Shown: positions 62,966 through 64,000 of the stretch, in pieces | How positions within the stretch are numbered: position 1 is the stretch's first letter | How the letters are laid out: each line of letters opens with the position of its first letter | Origin: Terriglobales bacterium | Lineage (GTDB): Bacteria > Acidobacteriota > Terriglobia > Terriglobales > Acidobacteriaceae | Direction: 5' to 3' | NCBI GenBank assembly: GCA_035651655.1 | Contig: DASRFG010000023.1 | Span: 661,028-725,027, forward strand | Length of the DNA stretch: 64,000 bases | Translations under genes and position numbers: made by a program | The notes under the pieces: model-generated | The model's input: only the letters and a program-made list of their open reading frames with translations | Databases searched by the model: none | Told to the model about the DNA's origin: nothing

Positions 62966-63335
62966 TCATGCTTCAGAGTATCCACATGCGAGTTCCAGTC
63001 CAGGTTGTGCCGGGATACGACGAGAAACACGCTGCTGGTGCGGTACATGCCGCTGCTGTGTTTAAATCGGCTGAGGTATTGGCGCGTGGGCTGGCACTGG
63101 TACTGGAACGGGCCGGGGCTGCTTGAATACTGTCCGATTAACTAGCTAGTCGTGTCGCTGCTTTCTCCAGGGCTGGTAGGGCAACCTGCTGGCCCTTTCC
63201 GTAATTTTAGATTTGCTCGTAGTGATTGGGTTTATCTACGGTATCATCCACGAGGGTTTTTGGTTCCTGCTCCGCGTGCTCTTTGCTCCCGGAGTTCTGA
63301 GAATTCAAATTGTCCTGTTGGCAAACTAAAGGCCC
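62700..63335. other. Eroded region next to tRNA-Thr
   Basis: 636 bp. It contains the integrase relic, a 9-bp tandem (GGACTTGCT at 62736-62744 and 62745-62753), a 101-codon plus-strand frame (62821-63126) antisense to the relic with no recognisable domain, and a 46-codon hydrophobic frame ending at 63329 without a good start. I see no intact gene. Confidence 0.45.
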
Positions 63336-63560
63336 ATGCCATCTCCCCGGAGTGTTCACATAATAACCCTCGTGTGGTTCTTTGGATGGGGATTCCTGCT
63401 GCTGAAATTCCCCGCCCAGTGTGGTCGCATTGGGTCATGGGGCAAGACTCCGAATGCTAAGCAAGTGAAGCGAGTCGTGTTCGTCGGATACGTGGCCTTG
63501 TCTTTCGGCTGCTTGTTTCTCCTTGAGCTTGCGTTTGGAGTGGTTCACTGGCCGAACTGA
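63336..63560 (+). CDS. Small membrane protein, unknown function
   Basis: 74 aa. Two hydrophobic segments (ITLVWFFGWGFLLLKFPAQC and VFVGYVALSFGCLFLLELAF) joined by a short basic loop (GKTPNAKQVKR). The GKTP and KQ-K-R loop with aromatic ends looks selected rather than random. No strong ribosome-binding site. Family not recognised. Confidence 0.5.
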   Translation: MPSPRSVHIITLVWFFGWGFLLLKFPAQCGRIGSWGKTPNAKQVKRVVFVGYVALSFGCLFLLELAFGVVHWPN

Positions 63561-64000
63561 TCTTTGGGGGGTTTCACTGAACAATCCTGCCCCGAGCAGC
63601 CCTCCAGGATGCCTTTGCCAGCGGTTACCACTTAAAGACCGCGAAGCTCGCTAACAATCAGCTTGGTCACGGCAATAGCCGTGCAAACCAGGACGCCAAA
63701 CTTAATGAGATATTCGTGCCAGTGGGCCACGGAACCTAGCCCTCCTCTATTGAGGCCCATTAGAGCAGAGAACTTGCAAGTAACGTAGGTATCAGAAGGA
63801 CATGCCCCTTTGGTAACAGTGTTCTTGAAAATTCCTTGGACAGCAACTAGGCTCTTGGCCTTGGACACGCGACGCCACTCCAACCAAGTGCGCTCTTCAA
63901 GTAAATCATCGAGACTTCCCAAGCATTAATACAACGCCGGAGAATGTCCGCCTAATTCGACCCAAGAACAAGCACTGAAGACTGGGGTGGAACGTACCGT
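63561..64000. other. Low-information end of window
   Basis: 440 bp. A minus-strand frame at 63632-63922 (96 codons from TTG, SLDDLLEERTWLEWRRVSKA, then a C-terminal helix LIKFGVLVCTAIAVTKLIV) might be a small tail-anchored membrane protein, but it has no ATG and no ribosome-binding site. Nothing else seen. Confidence 0.3.

Noticed and set aside
62821..63126. 101-codon plus-strand frame antisense to the integrase relic
   Set aside because: No recognisable domain, and the opposite strand carries the recognisable (if decayed) integrase similarity.
1..64000. CRISPR arrays, rRNA, intact prophage or intact insertion sequences
   Set aside because: I saw no regularly spaced direct repeats, rRNA-like sequence, transposase or phage structural genes.

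Overview
The window looks like chromosomal DNA of an Acidobacteriota (Terriglobia-type) bacterium. The case rests on gene content: two very large Oar-like TonB-dependent receptors with N-terminal carboxypeptidase-regulatory domains, FG-GAP/ASPIC-UnbV proteins, many secreted TPR, PEGA, Ig-like and beta-propeller proteins, and a pilus-assembly block of the acidobacterial style. This is inference from families; no rRNA or other taxonomic marker is present. There is no CRISPR array, intact prophage or intact insertion sequence.

Layout. 1-1329: a metallophosphoesterase cut by the window edge and a UdgX-type uracil-DNA glycosylase. 1566-12626: a long co-directional block with a prepilin-like protein behind a candidate sigma-54 promoter, an ABC exporter pair overlapping a TPR protein, lolA, and a type IV pilus/type II secretion assembly operon (pilC/gspF, pilB/gspE, pilM-, pilN-, pilO-, pilP-like, pseudopilin-like) ending at a bidirectional terminator shared with a convergent A-type Fe-S carrier gene. 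13433-14250: a small membrane protein and a PilZ protein. 14624-20499: ECF sigma factor, zinc-binding anti-sigma factor, Oar receptor and a small exported PepSY-like protein. 20601-21260: an orphan beta-rich module and tRNA-Leu(UAG).

21444-38745 is rich in alpha-glucan and trehalose functions: GH15 glucoamylase, divergent GH37 trehalase, TPR protein, second Oar receptor, large TPR protein, two tail-to-tail ASPIC/UnbV paralogues and a six-hairpin glycosidase. I read it as a possible carbohydrate-uptake locus in which TPR and FG-GAP proteins stand where Bacteroidota would have SusD-like proteins. 38792-47810 holds a small Cys-rich protein, a methyltransferase, an Ig/propeller protein, a PEGA protein, a Vgb-like propeller, DUF3467, a GT39-like membrane glycosyltransferase and an M20 peptidase. 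47818-49682 is modBC without an adjacent modA. 49918-58700 encodes large exported proteins (BNR propeller, parallel beta-helix, two unknowns) and a small winged-helix-like protein.

58917-62451 (minus strand) holds an SDR oxidoreductase, a CpaE/TadZ-like ATPase and a sigma-54 activator; both of the last two carry degenerate receiver domains. 62624-64000 holds tRNA-Thr(CGU), a decayed tyrosine-recombinase fragment beside it, and small membrane ORFs, which looks like the eroded edge of an integrated element.

Together the genes suggest a surface-oriented, polymer-degrading soil-type bacterium. A pilus/secretion machine may be partly under sigma-54 control. Outer-membrane receptors appear twice, once with a dedicated ECF sigma/anti-sigma pair and once inside the glucan locus. 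Start codons were moved from the longest ORF where a ribosome-binding site, signal peptide or neighbouring gene argued for it; these cases are stated.
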